From Verrucomicrobiaceae bacterium (lineage in GTDB: Bacteria > Verrucomicrobiota > Verrucomicrobiia > Verrucomicrobiales > Verrucomicrobiaceae), in NCBI GenBank assembly GCA_016795465.1, contig JAEUHK010000131.1, positions 47,371 through 111,370 on the forward strand: 64,000 nucleotides of DNA. The letters run 5' to 3'. How positions within the stretch are numbered: position 1 is the first letter of the stretch; each line of letters begins with the position of its first letter. A program made the position numbers and the translations under genes. This document shows positions 45,963 to 54,884 of the stretch, one piece after another. Below the pieces are notes generated by a model. It made no database searches and had not been told where the DNA came from. It saw only the letters and a list, made by a program, of their open reading frames with translations.

Positions 45963-46050
45963 GGGCGGCGGCCTAGATGGCACGGGATGAGGGCATGGCA
46001 AGGCGGAGAGAGGGATTGAACGGAATTGGAAACCCGCTACACTCCGCGCC

Positions 46051-46704
46051 ATGCCAGTGGCGACTCTTCCAGCTCCGAAAACTTCGCTTCGCCGTGATCG
46101 TGCCGTGCCGCGGCGCTCCGGCGGCCATGTGTCGCTCTCCTTTCCGAAGCCTTCGCCGGGTCAGACGATCATGGTGGGGCTGGGTGACTGGGACACCTAC
46201 CTGATGCTGGACCGCCTGTGCGAGAAGCAGGGCATGCGAGTGCGCTTTCACCGAGGAATCATCGAAGTCATGAGCATTTCCTTCCCACACGAATCTCTCA
46301 AATTTGCCCTCGGCCGCATGGTCACCGCCTGGTGTGATTTGCACGAGATCGACTACAACGCCTGGGGTAGCACCACGCAGCGGGTGGAGGGAGTGATGGG
46401 CGGGGAGCCGGATGACTCGTTCAGCTTTGGCGCAGAGCTCAAGAAGCAGCCGGATCTCTTCATCGAGGTGGCCCTCAGTTCGGGCGGCATCGACAAGCTT
46501 GAATTCTGGAGCGAGGTGAAGGCGCAGGAGGTCTGGATCTGGCAGAACGGCAGGCTGCATGCCTTCGTGCTCAAAGGAGATGGCTACCAGCCCGTGACCA
46601 AGAGCAAGGTGCTGCCGGGCATTGATTTGAAGCTGATCGAGGAACTCGCTGAAGTGAAACCGCACTCCAAAGCGATCCGCGAGTTCCAGAAACGCTGCCG
46701 CTGA
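46051..46704 (+). CDS. Uma2-family (DUF820) PD-(D/E)xK-like protein
   Basis: A 217-residue protein. The Uma2 fold is indicated by RVRFHRGIIEVMSISFPHE, the segment KQPDLFIEVALSSGGIDKLE and VKAQEVWIWQ, which provide the putative Glu, Asp and Glu-x-Lys-type residues of a nuclease-like core. The family is expanded in Cyanobacteria and some Verrucomicrobia; a nuclease function is suspected but not established. A Pro/Arg-rich leader of 35 residues precedes the domain. Divergent from the M16 gene; 3 nt from the convergent antiporter stop. Confidence 0.8.
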   Translation: MPVATLPAPKTSLRRDRAVPRRSGGHVSLSFPKPSPGQTIMVGLGDWDTYLMLDRLCEKQGMRVRFHRGIIEVMSISFPHESLKFALGRMVTAWCDLHEIDYNAWGSTTQRVEGVMGGEPDDSFSFGAELKKQPDLFIEVALSSGGIDKLEFWSEVKAQEVWIWQNGRLHAFVLKGDGYQPVTKSKVLPGIDLKLIEELAEVKPHSKAIREFQKRCR

Positions 46705-46707
46705 GCC

Positions 46708-48534
46708 TCAGCCCTCGCCCGTGTTCGCCCGGTCGCGTTCGAAGAGCTGGGTGAGCTGGATGCGGCGCTCGCGGACGATGCTGGCGTAGGCGTCCATGTC
46801 GTCGTGGACGGGCAGGAGCAGGTGGAAGGTCTCCTCGTCGAAGCCTTTCCACCGCTTTGCGGCGGCTTCCATGGCCTCGGCGGGCTTGCCGAGCACGCGG
46901 AGGGCCTTCACGCCGAGCTCGAGGGCGCTGTGCATCTGCTCGTGCACGACGTCTTCCGACTTCAAACCGAGGCTGATAAACTCGTAGCGTTGATCGTAGT
47001 CATGCGCCCGAGCGAGGATGCGCACGTTCGGAAAGCGCTCCCGCACCTCGGTGACAAGTTGCGCCACCTTCGTCCGGTCCGCGAGGCTGATGATGAGCAT
47101 GCGGGCCTGGGCGATGCCCGCGGCGTGGAGGAGGTCGAGACGCGTGGCATCGCCGTAGAAGACCTTGAAGCCAAAGCTGCGCAGCATGTCCACATGATCG
47201 GGATCGCTCTCCAGCACGGTCACTTTGACGCCTTGCGACATCATGAAGCGGCCCACGAAGTTCCCAAAGCGGCCGAAGCCTGCCATGATCACCGGCGCGT
47301 CATGCTCGTCGATGGCATCCGCCTCGCGTGCGGGCGCACTCACGGCCATGTAGCGAGGCGCGATGACCTTTTCATAGATCACAAACAGCAGCGGCGTGAT
47401 GGCCATCGACAGCGCCACGACGGCGACGAGCAGCTTCGAGGTTTCCGCGTCGAGAATGCGCTGCTGGATCGCCATCGACAGCAACGCGAAGGCGAACTCA
47501 CCGCCTTGCGCCAAGGCCAGCGCTAGCAACCAGCGATGGCTGCCGCGAAGCCGCAACACGGTCGCCACGGCATACATCACCGCCGCTTTTGTCGCGATCA
47601 AACCGATCACCAGCGCCGCGATGAGCACCGGTCGTCCCGCGATGACGCTGAAATCGAGCGAAGCTCCCACCGCGAGGAAGAAAAGACCGAGGAGCAAGCC
47701 TTTGAAAGGCTCCAAGTTGCTTTCGAGCTCATGCCGATAGTGACTTCCCGCCAGCACCACTCCGGCCACGAAGGCACCGAGAGCCGGTGAGAGGCCCACC
47801 TCGGTCATGAGCAAGGCCACGCCGACGATGAGCAGCAAGGCCGCGGCGGTGAGAAGCTCCCGCAGGCCTGTTTTCGCGAGAATGGCAAACCCACGCGGCA
47901 CCACAAACTGCCCGGCGAGCACAATGAGCGCCACGGCACCGAGGGTGACGAGCGGCTGCGCCCAGTGCGGCAGTTCCTTCAGCCATCCATGCTCCTCACC
48001 GGTGGCCACGCCGCTGGCGAGCAGGGGAAACACGGCCAGCATCGGGATGACCGAGATGTCCTGAAACAGCAGCACCGCAAAGGTGTCGCTGCCCGCATCG
48101 CTGCGCAGCAGGGCTTTCTCCTGCAGCGTCTGGATCACGATGGCAGTGGACGAGAGCGCGAGAATCATCCCTGCGGCCAGCGCCGGTTTGAAATCGAGTC
48201 CAAAGGCCATCGCCGCGCCCATCACGGCCAAAGCGGTGCCGCTGACCTGAAGGCCGCCGAGACCAAAAATCGGCCCTCGCATGCGCCAGAGCCTCGCGGG
48301 CTCCAGTTCGAGCCCGATCATGAAGAGCATGATCACCACGCCAAACTCCGCGAAGTGCATCGCTTCTTCACCTTGTGTGCCACCGACCCATCCCAGCGCA
48401 AACGGACCGATCACCGCGCCGCCGATGAGATAGCCCAGCACGCTGCCAAGCCCCAGCCGATGCGCCAGCGGCACCATCAGCACCGCGGTGGCCAGGTAGA
48501 TGAAGGCAGAGAGAAAGAAATGCGCGTCGTGCAT
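46708..48534 (-). CDS. CPA2-family cation:proton antiporter with RCK domain (KefB/KefC-like)
   Basis: A 608-residue membrane protein. Twelve to thirteen hydrophobic segments through about residue 390 form the Na+/H+ exchanger domain, including GYLIGGAVIGPF, ALSSTAIVIQTLQEK and ALGAFVAGVVLAGS. An RCK (TrkA-N) domain follows at about 405-530 with the Rossmann motif VIMAGFGRFGNFVGRFM, binding NAD(H). The C-terminal tail of about 80 residues is charged. The start at 48534 (MHDAHFFLS) is preferred to 48552, as it leads straight into the first helix. Exports K+ or Na+ in exchange for protons; specificity unknown. Confidence 0.93.
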   Translation of the reverse strand: MHDAHFFLSAFIYLATAVLMVPLAHRLGLGSVLGYLIGGAVIGPFALGWVGGTQGEEAMHFAEFGVVIMLFMIGLELEPARLWRMRGPIFGLGGLQVSGTALAVMGAAMAFGLDFKPALAAGMILALSSTAIVIQTLQEKALLRSDAGSDTFAVLLFQDISVIPMLAVFPLLASGVATGEEHGWLKELPHWAQPLVTLGAVALIVLAGQFVVPRGFAILAKTGLRELLTAAALLLIVGVALLMTEVGLSPALGAFVAGVVLAGSHYRHELESNLEPFKGLLLGLFFLAVGASLDFSVIAGRPVLIAALVIGLIATKAAVMYAVATVLRLRGSHRWLLALALAQGGEFAFALLSMAIQQRILDAETSKLLVAVVALSMAITPLLFVIYEKVIAPRYMAVSAPAREADAIDEHDAPVIMAGFGRFGNFVGRFMMSQGVKVTVLESDPDHVDMLRSFGFKVFYGDATRLDLLHAAGIAQARMLIISLADRTKVAQLVTEVRERFPNVRILARAHDYDQRYEFISLGLKSEDVVHEQMHSALELGVKALRVLGKPAEAMEAAAKRWKGFDEETFHLLLPVHDDMDAYASIVRERRIQLTQLFERDRANTGEG

Positions 48535-48563
48535 GCCGCGGCGAGCAAGCACGCGGCGGGCCG

Positions 48564-48965
48564 CTATGCCAGTGTCTTCTTTTGCGAGGTCGGCAAAAAC
48601 GGCTCGGTGAAGGCCTTGGCGAAGGTGAAGCCGCCATCGAAGTCCTCCAGGCTGTCGCCCTCGTTTTTGCCGAAGTAGCCCACATCAATGAGGTTGTAGA
48701 CGATGTGGCCCACATCGAGGCCTTTGGTGAGACCCCACTCCTCGAGGATGGTGAGGGACATGGGGCCAAACTCGCGGATCACGTGCTCGCGGAAGCCTTC
48801 GAGGAGCTCCTGGCCGGTGACGTGCTTGTCGTCCGCCCCATCACGGAACTTGGAGCAGGCGGCATGCAGAGCATCCCGCACCAGATCGTAGGCGGCGGGA
48901 TGGTAGCGGGGGTCTTTTTCGAGGCAGAGGTGGATGGCCTCTTCGAAACTGATTTGGGACTGCAT
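48564..48965 (-). CDS. Minf_1886-family protein
   Basis: A 133-residue protein of a family known mainly from Verrucomicrobia and Planctomycetes, named after a Methylacidiphilum infernorum gene. Recognised by the sequence FEEAIHLCLEKDPRYHPAAY at the start and LTILEEWGLTKGLDVGHIVYNLIDVGY, a compact helical protein. Function unknown. Upstream of the antiporter gene, 29 nt away. Its presence supports the phylum assignment. Confidence 0.85.
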   Translation of the reverse strand: MQSQISFEEAIHLCLEKDPRYHPAAYDLVRDALHAACSKFRDGADDKHVTGQELLEGFREHVIREFGPMSLTILEEWGLTKGLDVGHIVYNLIDVGYFGKNEGDSLEDFDGGFTFAKAFTEPFLPTSQKKTLA

Positions 48966-49075
48966 GAGGGAACGGCGGAATCATGGCAGGGCAGGGGAGA
49001 TTGCGCAAGGCGCGGGATGTTTCAGGCTTCGCTCTTCTTGCGCTCCGGTCGTTCGCTGCTAGCCTCGGCGCTCCC

Positions 49076-49681
49076 ATGGCCCTAGCAAAAATCACCTCAG
49101 TCTCCGGTCGCGGCGTCCACGTGCCCGGCACGGACATCGACACCGACCGCATCATCCCTGCCCGCTTCATGAAGTGCGTCACCTTTGACGGACTGGGCGA
49201 ATTCGCGTTTTATGACGTGCGCTACGACAAGGACGGCAAGAAGATCGCGCATCCGCTGAATGATGAGCGCTTCGCCGGCGCCTCCATCCTCCTTTCGGGC
49301 GAAAACTTCGGCTGCGGCAGCTCCCGTGAGCACGCTCCGCAGGCGCTGTATCGCTTCGGTTTCCGCGCCATCATCGCACAGAGCTTCGCCGAGATCTTCT
49401 TCGGCAACTGCACCACGCTCGGCATCCCCTGCGTGTGCGCCAACGCCGATGACATCGCCAAACTGGCTGCCGCGATCGAAAAAGACCCGAAAATCGAGGT
49501 CAAAGTCGATGTCGAAGGTCAGCGCGTCGTTTTCGGTGCCGACAGCTTTGCCATCACCATGCCCTCCACCGCCCGCGAAGGCCTCCTGAGCGGCAAGTGG
49601 GACCCGATTGCCGAGCTTTTGGATAACAAAGCGGCTGTGCATGAGCGCCTGACCGCGCTGGGTTTCGCTCAGGCAGCCTGA
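49076..49681 (+). CDS. leuD: 3-isopropylmalate dehydratase small subunit
   Basis: A 201-residue small subunit of the leucine pathway isomerase, pairing with LeuC. The conserved segments TDIDTDRIIPARFMK, GENFGCGSSREHAPQAL and AQSFAEIFFGNCTTLGIP are all present. The swivelling domain supplies substrate recognition. The start at 49076 is preferred because an upstream frame extension to 48983 has no domain content. leuC is not in the window, so it is separated from it. Confidence 0.95.
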   Translation: MALAKITSVSGRGVHVPGTDIDTDRIIPARFMKCVTFDGLGEFAFYDVRYDKDGKKIAHPLNDERFAGASILLSGENFGCGSSREHAPQALYRFGFRAIIAQSFAEIFFGNCTTLGIPCVCANADDIAKLAAAIEKDPKIEVKVDVEGQRVVFGADSFAITMPSTAREGLLSGKWDPIAELLDNKAAVHERLTALGFAQAA

Positions 49682-49691
49682 GGAAGCTTCA

Positions 49692-51104
49692 TCATTCGCG
49701 CAGCGTCACAAACGCGAACGCGATTCGGTCCTCCTGCTCGCTTTCCCGCAGGCCGGTTTCCACGGCGCGGCTGACCGTTCCCAGCAACAACGGGATGCCG
49801 CAGCGTGCCGGGCGAGCGGTTTGAAGACTCGGGGCACAGAAAACGGGCATCTCGACCCCTGCGAAGCGTCGCTCGCCGATTCTGCGGCTTAGCTCGGCAC
49901 GGGCCTTGAGTTTGAGTCCCTTGTCGTTCCGTCGCATTTCGATTTGCAGCAGCGTGCCGAGCCTCCGCATGTCGAGCTTCATCGGGGTGGCGGTGGTTTG
50001 AAGTCCGAAGCCGCCGTTGTGTGGATTGGACGGAGTCGTGCCGGTTTGACGACCCGCACGAAGATCCTCCAGCAGTGCATCATCAGCGATGACGAGCTCT
50101 CTGGTCTGCTGAGGCGGATCAAACTCGATCGCGTATCGAAACTCCTCGCACTCGATGAGCTCGGCTTCTTCGTTGAGCTTCACGCGGCCGCTGATGATGG
50201 CATCGAGGCGGTTCTCCGGGCTGTTTTGCAGCTTGGAGTAAAGCAGGCTGTCATTCAAAGCCTCGTCCATCAGCGCCGCGGCGATGCTTTTGGGCACGGA
50301 AATCACCTCGAGCCTTGCCTGCACGTCTTTTGCCTCCTTCGCGAGGTTTTTACCTTCCGGCATCGGCAGGCTGCGTGAGGTCAAAAAGGCCAGCGAGATC
50401 GTTTCGGACTTCGTTTCGAATTCGCTGCCGGTTTTCTCTGCTCCACTCAGGGTGCCGAGAAAAACCGTGCCACCCGGCACCAAGCGAAAGCTTGCGTTTA
50501 GCTCGCGAGTGCTGAACTGCGCCTGAAGCTCGCCGTTGAAGTTCTGCAAACCCGCAAGACGAGCCTGTTGCCAGGTCAAATCGCCTGCCGAGGACAGACG
50601 GATCACATCGCCGAGATCACGTTTTTCAAAGGCGGTTGGCGTGATGGAAGTGATGAGGCCCAGGCCGCCATTCACCGGATGTCGCTGCACGGGGGCGGCA
50701 GTTGTTTTCGTTGCCGCACCGGCTTTGGCTTCCTCTTCGGGCTCCAGCAGCTTGTTTATCAGCGCCACGAGCTTTGAATCTCCAAAGGCCAGCGTTTGCG
50801 GTAGCTGCTGCGGATCAAACTCAGTCGGATAGTGGAACTCGTCCGCCTGCCGCCATTCGAAGGTCGTCTCATCGCCCGGCTCGGCACCAACGGCAAGAGC
50901 CTCGCTGGTGATCACATGCAAACGCTGCGGCATGCCTTGCATCCGGGCCAGAAGCGCTTTGTCATCCAAATCCCCCGCGAGCAGATTCATCGCCTCGGCC
51001 TTTGGCAGGGTGAAAAGCCGCAACTCATGCCGCAGTGGAGCCTCGGCGACCGCTTGAACGGCCGCGAGCAGGCAAAAAAGCGATGTCAGAAGCGTCGTTT
51101 TCAT
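49692..51104 (-). CDS. Exported internally repeated protein, paralogue A
   Basis: A 470-residue protein with a signal peptide (1-20, QAVAEA). It contains two copies of a module, in residues about 80-240 and 320-460, marked by F-x-Y-P/A-x-E-F-D-P-x-Q (YPTEFDPQQLPQ, YAIEFDPPQQTR), then NGGLGLITSITPTAFEKRDLG or NGGFGLQTTATPMKLDMRRLG, and a C-terminal FLGTLSG or LLGTVSR strand. No known family recognised. It starts by overlapping the next gene's stop (ATGA). Both proteins are exported and may be envelope or adhesion-related; function unknown. Confidence 0.68.
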   Translation of the reverse strand: MKTTLLTSLFCLLAAVQAVAEAPLRHELRLFTLPKAEAMNLLAGDLDDKALLARMQGMPQRLHVITSEALAVGAEPGDETTFEWRQADEFHYPTEFDPQQLPQTLAFGDSKLVALINKLLEPEEEAKAGAATKTTAAPVQRHPVNGGLGLITSITPTAFEKRDLGDVIRLSSAGDLTWQQARLAGLQNFNGELQAQFSTRELNASFRLVPGGTVFLGTLSGAEKTGSEFETKSETISLAFLTSRSLPMPEGKNLAKEAKDVQARLEVISVPKSIAAALMDEALNDSLLYSKLQNSPENRLDAIISGRVKLNEEAELIECEEFRYAIEFDPPQQTRELVIADDALLEDLRAGRQTGTTPSNPHNGGFGLQTTATPMKLDMRRLGTLLQIEMRRNDKGLKLKARAELSRRIGERRFAGVEMPVFCAPSLQTARPARCGIPLLLGTVSRAVETGLRESEQEDRIAFAFVTLRE

Positions 51105-52456
51105 TTGGTGAATCGCAGAAAGGCCAGCCACACACGATCTTCGTGATCTCCCGACTTCACGCCGGTGTCGATGGGCCGGTTCAGCGTCCCCAGCAGCACT
51201 CGCTTGCCGGGCGACGTTCTCACACCGACCACGAGCTTTCGCGTTTCGATATTCGGGTGGCGGATGCTGCCATACTGCGTGGTGCCGTTCAGGTGCGTGA
51301 CTTCGAAAGCGCCGTTCAAAGCAATCACACCATCGGCTTCCGCATATTCGATCTCGATCCGTTCACCGAGCGGGTACCTCTCAAATGCCGTGGGACTCAG
51401 CGTCGTGACGAATCCGAAGCCGCCATTTGGATCACCGCCTTCCACCTCCGCGGGCTTTCCCAGTCCTGTCTGCCTGCCGGCGCGCAGATCCTCGATCAAT
51501 CCGTGGTGAGCCAGGATCAGCATCTGCGGCAACTGTGGTGGATCAAACTCCGTCGGCGAGATGTGCTCGTCGGCATTCCAGAGGGCCAGCCGGTTGCCGG
51601 ACCTGCTGCGGCCTGCCAGCACGCTTTCCCGTCTGCCATGCTGCACCGCTCGCTCATAAACCGCCTGCCCGTCCTGCGTCTCCAATAGCAGCGCATGTGC
51701 CGCAGCCTTCTCCAACGACACCACCTCGAAGGTCGCTCGCAACGAAGGATAGGTGAACGGCACGGCCTTCTCGCGGGCCTTGGGTTCCGAGACCTCGTGC
51801 GCCGTCAAAAAGGCCAGCGAGAGCGTTTCCGGCGTTTTCGAGCCGGTGGGGCCGTAAGTGCCGATAAACGCAGGCTTTCCCGAAACCAGCCGCGCATGGC
51901 CTTTCAGCGGTCGCGAGGCAAAAACGGGCTTCGGAATGTCCCCCTGCTTTTCCATCCCGACCAGCGCCGTGCTCACCAGTTCGTAGTCCGTTTCGCCTTC
52001 GTCCACGGGTTCCAGATGCAGCGTATCGCCCAGAGAACGCGTCTCGAACGCGGTGCCCGTGGCGGTCGAAAGGGTTCCGATGCCCGCATTGAAGGGGGAA
52101 ACGGGTCCTTCAGATGTTTCTGCGTCCTTTTTCGAAACTCCCGGGTTCACGATGGCCAGCGATGGGACGATCTGCGGAGGATCAAACTCGGTCGGATACT
52201 CAAAATCGACGGTTTGCTCTGCTGTCGAACGCGTTCCGAGCCGCCCATGGATGAGGATCAGCTTCTCCAATTTTGCCCCGGCGGTTTTTAGAGCCTCCGC
52301 ATGCATCGCCGCGCCGTCCAGCGGCCGCCGCAGGAGCGCCACCGCCGCCTCGCGAGGCAGCGCAAACACCTCCGCACGGAACAGTCGCTGCCGTACATCC
52401 TGAGCGGCTGCCGGCAGAGCCAGCAGCAAGCCAAGGAGGACGAAAAGCTTTGTCAT
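51101..52456 (-). CDS. Exported internally repeated protein, paralogue B
   Basis: A 451-residue protein related to the downstream gene and likewise holding two copies of the module: YPTEFDPPQIVPSLAI with NAGIGTLSTATGTAFETRSLG and ISPTEFDPPQLPQMLIL with NGGFGFVTTLSPTAFERYPLG. Signal peptide at 1-18 (LALPAAAQ). The start at 52456 is chosen because the 20 residues upstream in frame do not form a signal peptide. The ATGA overlap with the downstream gene shows a tandem duplication now co-translated. Function unknown. Confidence 0.68.
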   Translation of the reverse strand: MTKLFVLLGLLLALPAAAQDVRQRLFRAEVFALPREAAVALLRRPLDGAAMHAEALKTAGAKLEKLILIHGRLGTRSTAEQTVDFEYPTEFDPPQIVPSLAIVNPGVSKKDAETSEGPVSPFNAGIGTLSTATGTAFETRSLGDTLHLEPVDEGETDYELVSTALVGMEKQGDIPKPVFASRPLKGHARLVSGKPAFIGTYGPTGSKTPETLSLAFLTAHEVSEPKAREKAVPFTYPSLRATFEVVSLEKAAAHALLLETQDGQAVYERAVQHGRRESVLAGRSRSGNRLALWNADEHISPTEFDPPQLPQMLILAHHGLIEDLRAGRQTGLGKPAEVEGGDPNGGFGFVTTLSPTAFERYPLGERIEIEYAEADGVIALNGAFEVTHLNGTTQYGSIRHPNIETRKLVVGVRTSPGKRVLLGTLNRPIDTGVKSGDHEDRVWLAFLRFTK

Positions 52457-52562
52457 TGTGCGGACGCTATCAAAACAGCCTGCCGTGGAGAAGAAATTTT
52501 TTGGCTTCCCCTTCAAACCTCGCCGATATTCCGCGCCCTGTTTTCATTTTCCCTGCTTTCTC

Positions 52563-54230
52563 ATGGACCCCATCTACGTCATCGGCCATCGCAATCCCGA
52601 CACGGACGCCATCTGCTCCGCCATCGGCTACGCGGCTTTTTTGCGCGATGTGCGGAAAATGAACGCGGTGGCGGCTTGTTGCGGCGAAGTGAGCGTGCGC
52701 ACGAACTGGGTGCTTCACACCGCAGGTGTCGAGGCTCCGAAGCTGCTGCTCGATGTGCGGCCGACCGCCGCCACGATCTGCCGCAAAGATGTGCTGACCG
52801 CGAAACCGGCCGACACTTTCCTCTCGGTGTATCGCAAGATGATCGAGCACGGTTTCCGCTCGATCCCGGTCGTGGATGATGAAGGCCGCCTGCTTGGCGT
52901 GCCGTCGATTCAGGACATGGCGCAGCTTTTCCTGCCTGCCGAGGCCGGCACGCATGCGGCAAACCGTGCGGTGCCCACCAGCCTGCAAAACATCGTGGCC
53001 GCGCTTGGTGGGACGCTCGCGGGCGACACGAAGGATGCCGACAGAGTGCAGGAATTCGTGCTGGTCGTGGCCGCATCAAGCGTCGAGACCTCACGCCAGC
53101 GGGCGATGCAGTTCAAATCCCGCGACGTGGCCCTCGTCACGGGCGACCGGCCGGAGATTCACGCGTTGGCGATTGAGCTCGGGGCACGTTGTTTGATCAT
53201 CACCGGCGGTTTCAAGCCTTGGGACAGCATTCTCGATCAAGCGAAGGCCAAAGGCGTCGCCATCATCTGCTCGCCGCACGACACCGCGAGCACTTCGCAG
53301 CTCCTGCGCTTCTCGCGGCCGATTGGCGAGGCTTTGACGGAGGATTTCCTTTCCTTCGGCTCGCGTGCGCCGCTGAAGGAAATCGTGCATGCGGTGCAAA
53401 TCTCCGCCCAGCCGCTCTTTCCCGTCGTGGACGAGGAAACAAGGCATCTCATCGGCGTTTTCTCGAAGTCCGATCTCATCGACACGCCACGCGCGAAGCT
53501 CGTGCTCGTCGATCACAACGAGTTCGCGCAAGCCGTGGCCGGTGCGGACGAAGCGGAAATTATTGAGGTCATCGACCACCATCGCCTGAGCGGCAATCTG
53601 CGCACCAAGGAGCCGATTCGCTTCCTCAATGAGCCCGTGGGCAGCACGTCCACCATCGTCGGCATCATGTATCGCATGCGCGGTGCGGCTCCGGACAAAG
53701 GCACGGCCATCTGCCTCTGCGCCGGCATCATTTCGGATACGCTGCACCTCACCAGCCCGACGACGACCAGCACGGACAAAGAGATCCTCGCCTGGCTCGC
53801 CGGCATCGGCGGCATCGACAGCGCGCAGTTCGTGAAGGACTTCTTCGCCGCAGGCTCCATGCTGCGCGAAAATACGCCCGACCGCGCCTTGGAAAGCGAC
53901 CGCAAGGTCTTCGAGGAAAACGGCTGGCACATCAGCATCAGCCAGATCGAGGAACTCGGCCTCGACGAGTTCTGGAAGCGCGAAAAGGACCTTCAGGCCG
54001 CCCTGCAGGCCCTTTTGACGAAACACAGCCTCCATTTCGCCTGCCTCATGGTCACGGACATCACCCGCCATCACAGCGTTTTGCTCGTGGCGGGAGACCA
54101 GCGTGTCATCGCCGCCATCGACTACCCGCAGGCCAAAGAACACGTCTATGACATGCCGGGCGTCGTGAGCCGCAAGAAGCAGCTCTTCCCCTACATGAGC
54201 CACGTCGTGACCAAACTGGCTGCGCCGTGA
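52563..54230 (+). CDS. Manganese-dependent inorganic pyrophosphatase with CBS and DRTGG-type insert
   Basis: A 555-residue family II pyrophosphatase. The DHH motifs are HRNPDTDAICSAIGY (residues 8-22), VDHNE and IDHHRLSG, with a DHHA2-type C-terminal domain. Between the first and the later motifs lie CBS-type repeats (PADTFLSVYRKMIEHGFRSIPVVDDEGRLLG and PLFPVVDEETRHLIGVFSKSDLI) and a DRTGG-like domain between them. Known CBS-pyrophosphatases are regulated by adenine nucleotides. The ATG at 52563 (MDPIYVIGHRNPDTD) leads directly into motif 1. Confidence 0.92.
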   Translation: MDPIYVIGHRNPDTDAICSAIGYAAFLRDVRKMNAVAACCGEVSVRTNWVLHTAGVEAPKLLLDVRPTAATICRKDVLTAKPADTFLSVYRKMIEHGFRSIPVVDDEGRLLGVPSIQDMAQLFLPAEAGTHAANRAVPTSLQNIVAALGGTLAGDTKDADRVQEFVLVVAASSVETSRQRAMQFKSRDVALVTGDRPEIHALAIELGARCLIITGGFKPWDSILDQAKAKGVAIICSPHDTASTSQLLRFSRPIGEALTEDFLSFGSRAPLKEIVHAVQISAQPLFPVVDEETRHLIGVFSKSDLIDTPRAKLVLVDHNEFAQAVAGADEAEIIEVIDHHRLSGNLRTKEPIRFLNEPVGSTSTIVGIMYRMRGAAPDKGTAICLCAGIISDTLHLTSPTTTSTDKEILAWLAGIGGIDSAQFVKDFFAAGSMLRENTPDRALESDRKVFEENGWHISISQIEELGLDEFWKREKDLQAALQALLTKHSLHFACLMVTDITRHHSVLLVAGDQRVIAAIDYPQAKEHVYDMPGVVSRKKQLFPYMSHVVTKLAAP

Positions 54231-54368
54231 AAAAGTGGCCGTTTTGCCTTCAAGAGGGCTTAAACTTCTGCTTGCCAAAGCAGGCTTCGATGCCAGAATC
54301 CGCGCCCTCTAACCCATCCAACACGATTCTTGCTGGCAAGTAGCCTGCAAATCCCCCAACAAAGACAC

Positions 54369-54629
54369 ATGAGCGAAGCCTCCACCATCGATCCCGCCTC
54401 CTTCAAGCAGCACGCCAAAGACACCGGCAGCGCTGATGTGCAGATCGCCATTCTCACGAAGCGGATCAACGAACTGACGCAGCACCTCGCCGCGCATCAG
54501 AAAGATCATTCCACCCGTCGTGGCCTCCTCCAAAAGGTCGCCCGTCGCCGCAAGCTGCTCGACTACCTCAAGGTGACCGCCAATGAGCGCTACCTGAGCG
54601 TCATCAAGAGCCTCGGCCTGCGCCGCTAA
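54369..54629 (+). CDS. rpsO: 30S ribosomal protein S15
   Basis: An 86-residue protein with the S15 pattern: FKQHAKDTGSADVQIAILTK, RINELTQHLAAHQKDHSTRR, and LLQKVARRRKLLDYLKVTAN. Binds the central domain of 16S rRNA. The pair rpsO-pnp is widely conserved, and pnp follows 255 nt downstream. The ATG at 54369 fits the N-terminal extension common in the phylum. Confidence 0.96.
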   Translation: MSEASTIDPASFKQHAKDTGSADVQIAILTKRINELTQHLAAHQKDHSTRRGLLQKVARRRKLLDYLKVTANERYLSVIKSLGLRR

Positions 54630-54643
54630 CCGCCAAATTGAAC

Positions 54644-54672
54644 GAAGGGTGATGCCAAGTGCATCGCCCTTC
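54644..54672 (+). terminator. Hairpin between rpsO and pnp
   Basis: GAAGGGTGATGC (54644-54655) pairs with GCATCGCCCTTC (54661-54672), one G-T mismatch, loop of 5 nt. The following bases (ACGTTTCAGG) are not a strong T-run, so it may be a partial terminator or an RNA-processing hairpin like that known between rpsO and pnp in other bacteria. Confidence 0.55.
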
Positions 54673-54884
54673 ACGTTTCAGGGCGCATCAAGCCACGGAC
54701 CCAGAACGGAAAAGCACTGTCAGGACGCATGATCGTCCACCAGCTTTGGCGTATTCGCGTCCAGCCAGCCCCGCACAGCCTCCAAGGCCAGCCGTGCCCG
54801 CGCCCGTCCCTCATCCAGGCACTCGTCATTCGGCATTCCGCCTACCCTTTCCCCTAAACACACAAACCAAAACACACTGCCACC

